A DNA stretch of 64,000 bases from Tenggerimyces sp963762635 (GTDB taxonomy: Bacteria > Actinomycetota > Actinomycetes > Propionibacteriales > Actinopolymorphaceae): assembly GCA_963762635.1 (NCBI GenBank), contig CAVXLQ010000004.1, positions 585,474 to 649,473 of the forward strand, given 5' to 3'. Positions 63,158-64,000 of the stretch are shown in pieces (position 1 is the stretch's first letter; each line of letters begins with the position of its first letter). The translations under genes were made by a program, and so were the position numbers. Under the pieces are notes generated by a model. It was not told the DNA's origin, ran no database searches, and saw only the letters and a program-made list of their open reading frames with translations.

Positions 63158-63755
63158 AGGCCGAGCCGCCCGTAGATATGTGGTTCGTAGTAGTGAGTCT
63201 CCGTCTTGTCGCTCCCTGTAAAGTGCAATGCGCACCCGTCGAGCGCGTAATGGTCGGCGTCCAGTAGCGGCGGTTTCGAATTACTTCCCTATCGGCTGCT
63301 TCATCGCCGTCAAGGTCGGCGAACAGGCGGATGGGCTGGCTAGATGCTGGCACTAGCCAAAGTCGCCAGGGCGTCGACCTGGTGGGAGGCTCCGCGTCCC
63401 TCAATGAGAAGATCCCAGAGGGGGTCAAGCCGAGGTCGGCGTCCTGGTCCCTGCGTGCAAGGAGGCGGTATTCGGCGCTCCGGAGCATGCACGCAATGAG
63501 CTCCACGAGAAGGATCCCGGTCATCGCCGCCGAGGAGACAATTCGACTTCCTTTTCTGCGGGAAGAAGGCTCATAGTTCCACAACGGTCGGCGCCCCGCG
63601 GGGCAAGCGGGAAGGCGTTCTGCTGGCATTGCTGGACGACGCTTACCAGTGGTGCGTTGTGGAGTTCCTGTCCAGAGTTCATACGACTCGCGAACCACTT
63701 CGTCGATTCGTCGCAGCCGACGTGGTTCGCCGGACGACTTACCGCTAGGAGGCAT
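63154..63755 (-). pseudogene. Unrecognised gene upstream of the macro gene, several frameshifts
   Basis: Coding-like segments in changing frames run from an ATG at 63755 to a TGA at 63154-63156: RIDEVVRESYELWTG, then NAPLVSVVQQCQQNAF, MSLLPAEKEVELSPRRR, LVELIACMLRSAEYRLLARR, LLIEGRGASHQVDALATL, FADLDGDEAADREVI and ALHFTGSDKTETHYYEPHIY before the stop. Its end overlaps the macro gene start by four bases, so it is a likely third member of the system. Family unknown. Confidence 0.4.
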
Positions 63756-64000
63756 CGCCGCCGCGGGTGGCGGGGCCGACCTTGGCGGCGTGGCGGAGGA
63801 GGTCGGCGACGACGTAGAGGTCGACGTCGGACAGGCGCTTGATGCGCACGCAGCCCTTGCCGATCGACGCCTTGGGCAGCCGCGACTCGTACGAGCCGGC
63901 GATGTAGCCCTCTTCGGGGTTCGCCGCGATCACGTACAGCGAGATGTACTGCTTGTTGTTCGCGATCCCCACGAGCGTCGCGTCACCCTCGCGGCCGGAG
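63745..64000 (-). CDS. DUF1801 (YdhG-like) domain protein, C-terminal part (cut by window edge)
   Basis: The frame is open to the window end, so the N-terminus lies beyond base 64000. The visible 84 residues include VGIANNKQYISLYVIA, the segment YESRLPKASIGKGCVRIKRL and DVDLYVVADLLRHAAK, typical of the DUF1801/frataxin-like YdhG fold. Base composition is host-like again, marking the right side of the island. Its last bases overlap the ATG of the broken upstream-of-macro gene by 11. Confidence 0.82.
   Translation of the reverse strand, partial: SGREGDATLVGIANNKQYISLYVIAANPEEGYIAGSYESRLPKASIGKGCVRIKRLSDVDLYVVADLLRHAAKVGPATRGGDAS

Larger units (their letters stand above)
57860..63740. other. 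Lower-GC accessory island with Thoeris-like and chaperone-like genes
   Basis: Between udgB and the DUF1801 gene the DNA is visibly richer in A and T, codon choice is less G/C-ending than on both sides, and the genes are of conflict type: Hsp70-like, J-like/TPR, zinc ribbon, TIR and TM-macro. No transposase, integrase or direct repeats at the ends were found. Horizontal gain is the simplest reading. Confidence 0.65.

Overview
The window is high-GC DNA with GTG and TTG starts, many four-base ATGA/GTGA gene overlaps, and the gene order mfd ... mazG ... eno - ftsB-like - DUF501 - ppx that is typical of Actinobacteria. A Propionibacteriales/Nocardioidales-type actinomycete (Kribbella or Actinopolymorpha-like) fits, but this is inferred from gene content only. 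No rRNA, tRNA or CRISPR array was seen.

Region 1 (1-18.2 kb) is an exopolysaccharide locus. It carries the end of an initiating sugar transferase, secreted or lipid-anchored accessory proteins, GDP-L-fucose synthesis (gmd, fcl), a GT11 fucosyltransferase, a frameshifted GT2, an O-antigen-ligase-like protein, a flippase and a sulfotransferase. On the other strand lie an Alg13/Alg14-like glycosyltransferase pair, a Wzz-like protein with a degenerate kinase domain, a kinase-fold protein and a beta-helix protein. Together they predict a fucosylated, possibly sulfated polymer.

Region 2 (18.2-43.3 kb) is mostly housekeeping: a redox/hydrolase operon, a 113-bp tandem repeat array upstream of mfd, two TetR modules, a two-component system, an aminotransferase, mazG, an LPxTG surface protein inserted between mazG and eno, an MFS pump, and eno-ftsB-DUF501-ppx with a MITE exactly at the eno stop codon. 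In this sequence eno is broken by six single-base insertions whose removal restores a full 430-residue enolase, so sequence error is the likeliest cause. An ECF sigma factor with a membrane partner follows.

Region 3 (43.3-57.8 kb) is centred on amino sugar use. It has a GntR/UTRA regulator, a sugar ABC transporter, NanE, a ceramidase-like protein and, on the other strand, a SIS-domain protein, a GH84 N-acetylglucosaminidase and a probable glycosidase. A near-match to the DasR/NagR operator lies upstream of the SIS-GH84 operon, which ties both arms into one regulon.

Region 4 (about 57.9-63.74 kb) is a lower-GC accessory island between udgB and a DUF1801 gene. It holds an Hsp70-like protein, a J-like/TPR protein, a 60-residue zinc ribbon, a TIR-domain protein and, converging on it, a protein with two membrane helices and a ThsA-type macro domain that is translationally coupled to a broken upstream gene. 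The TIR plus TM-macro pair matches the parts of a type II Thoeris defence system, here in an unusual tail-to-tail layout and next to chaperone-like genes. Several island genes carry frameshifts, either real decay or uncorrected sequence errors.
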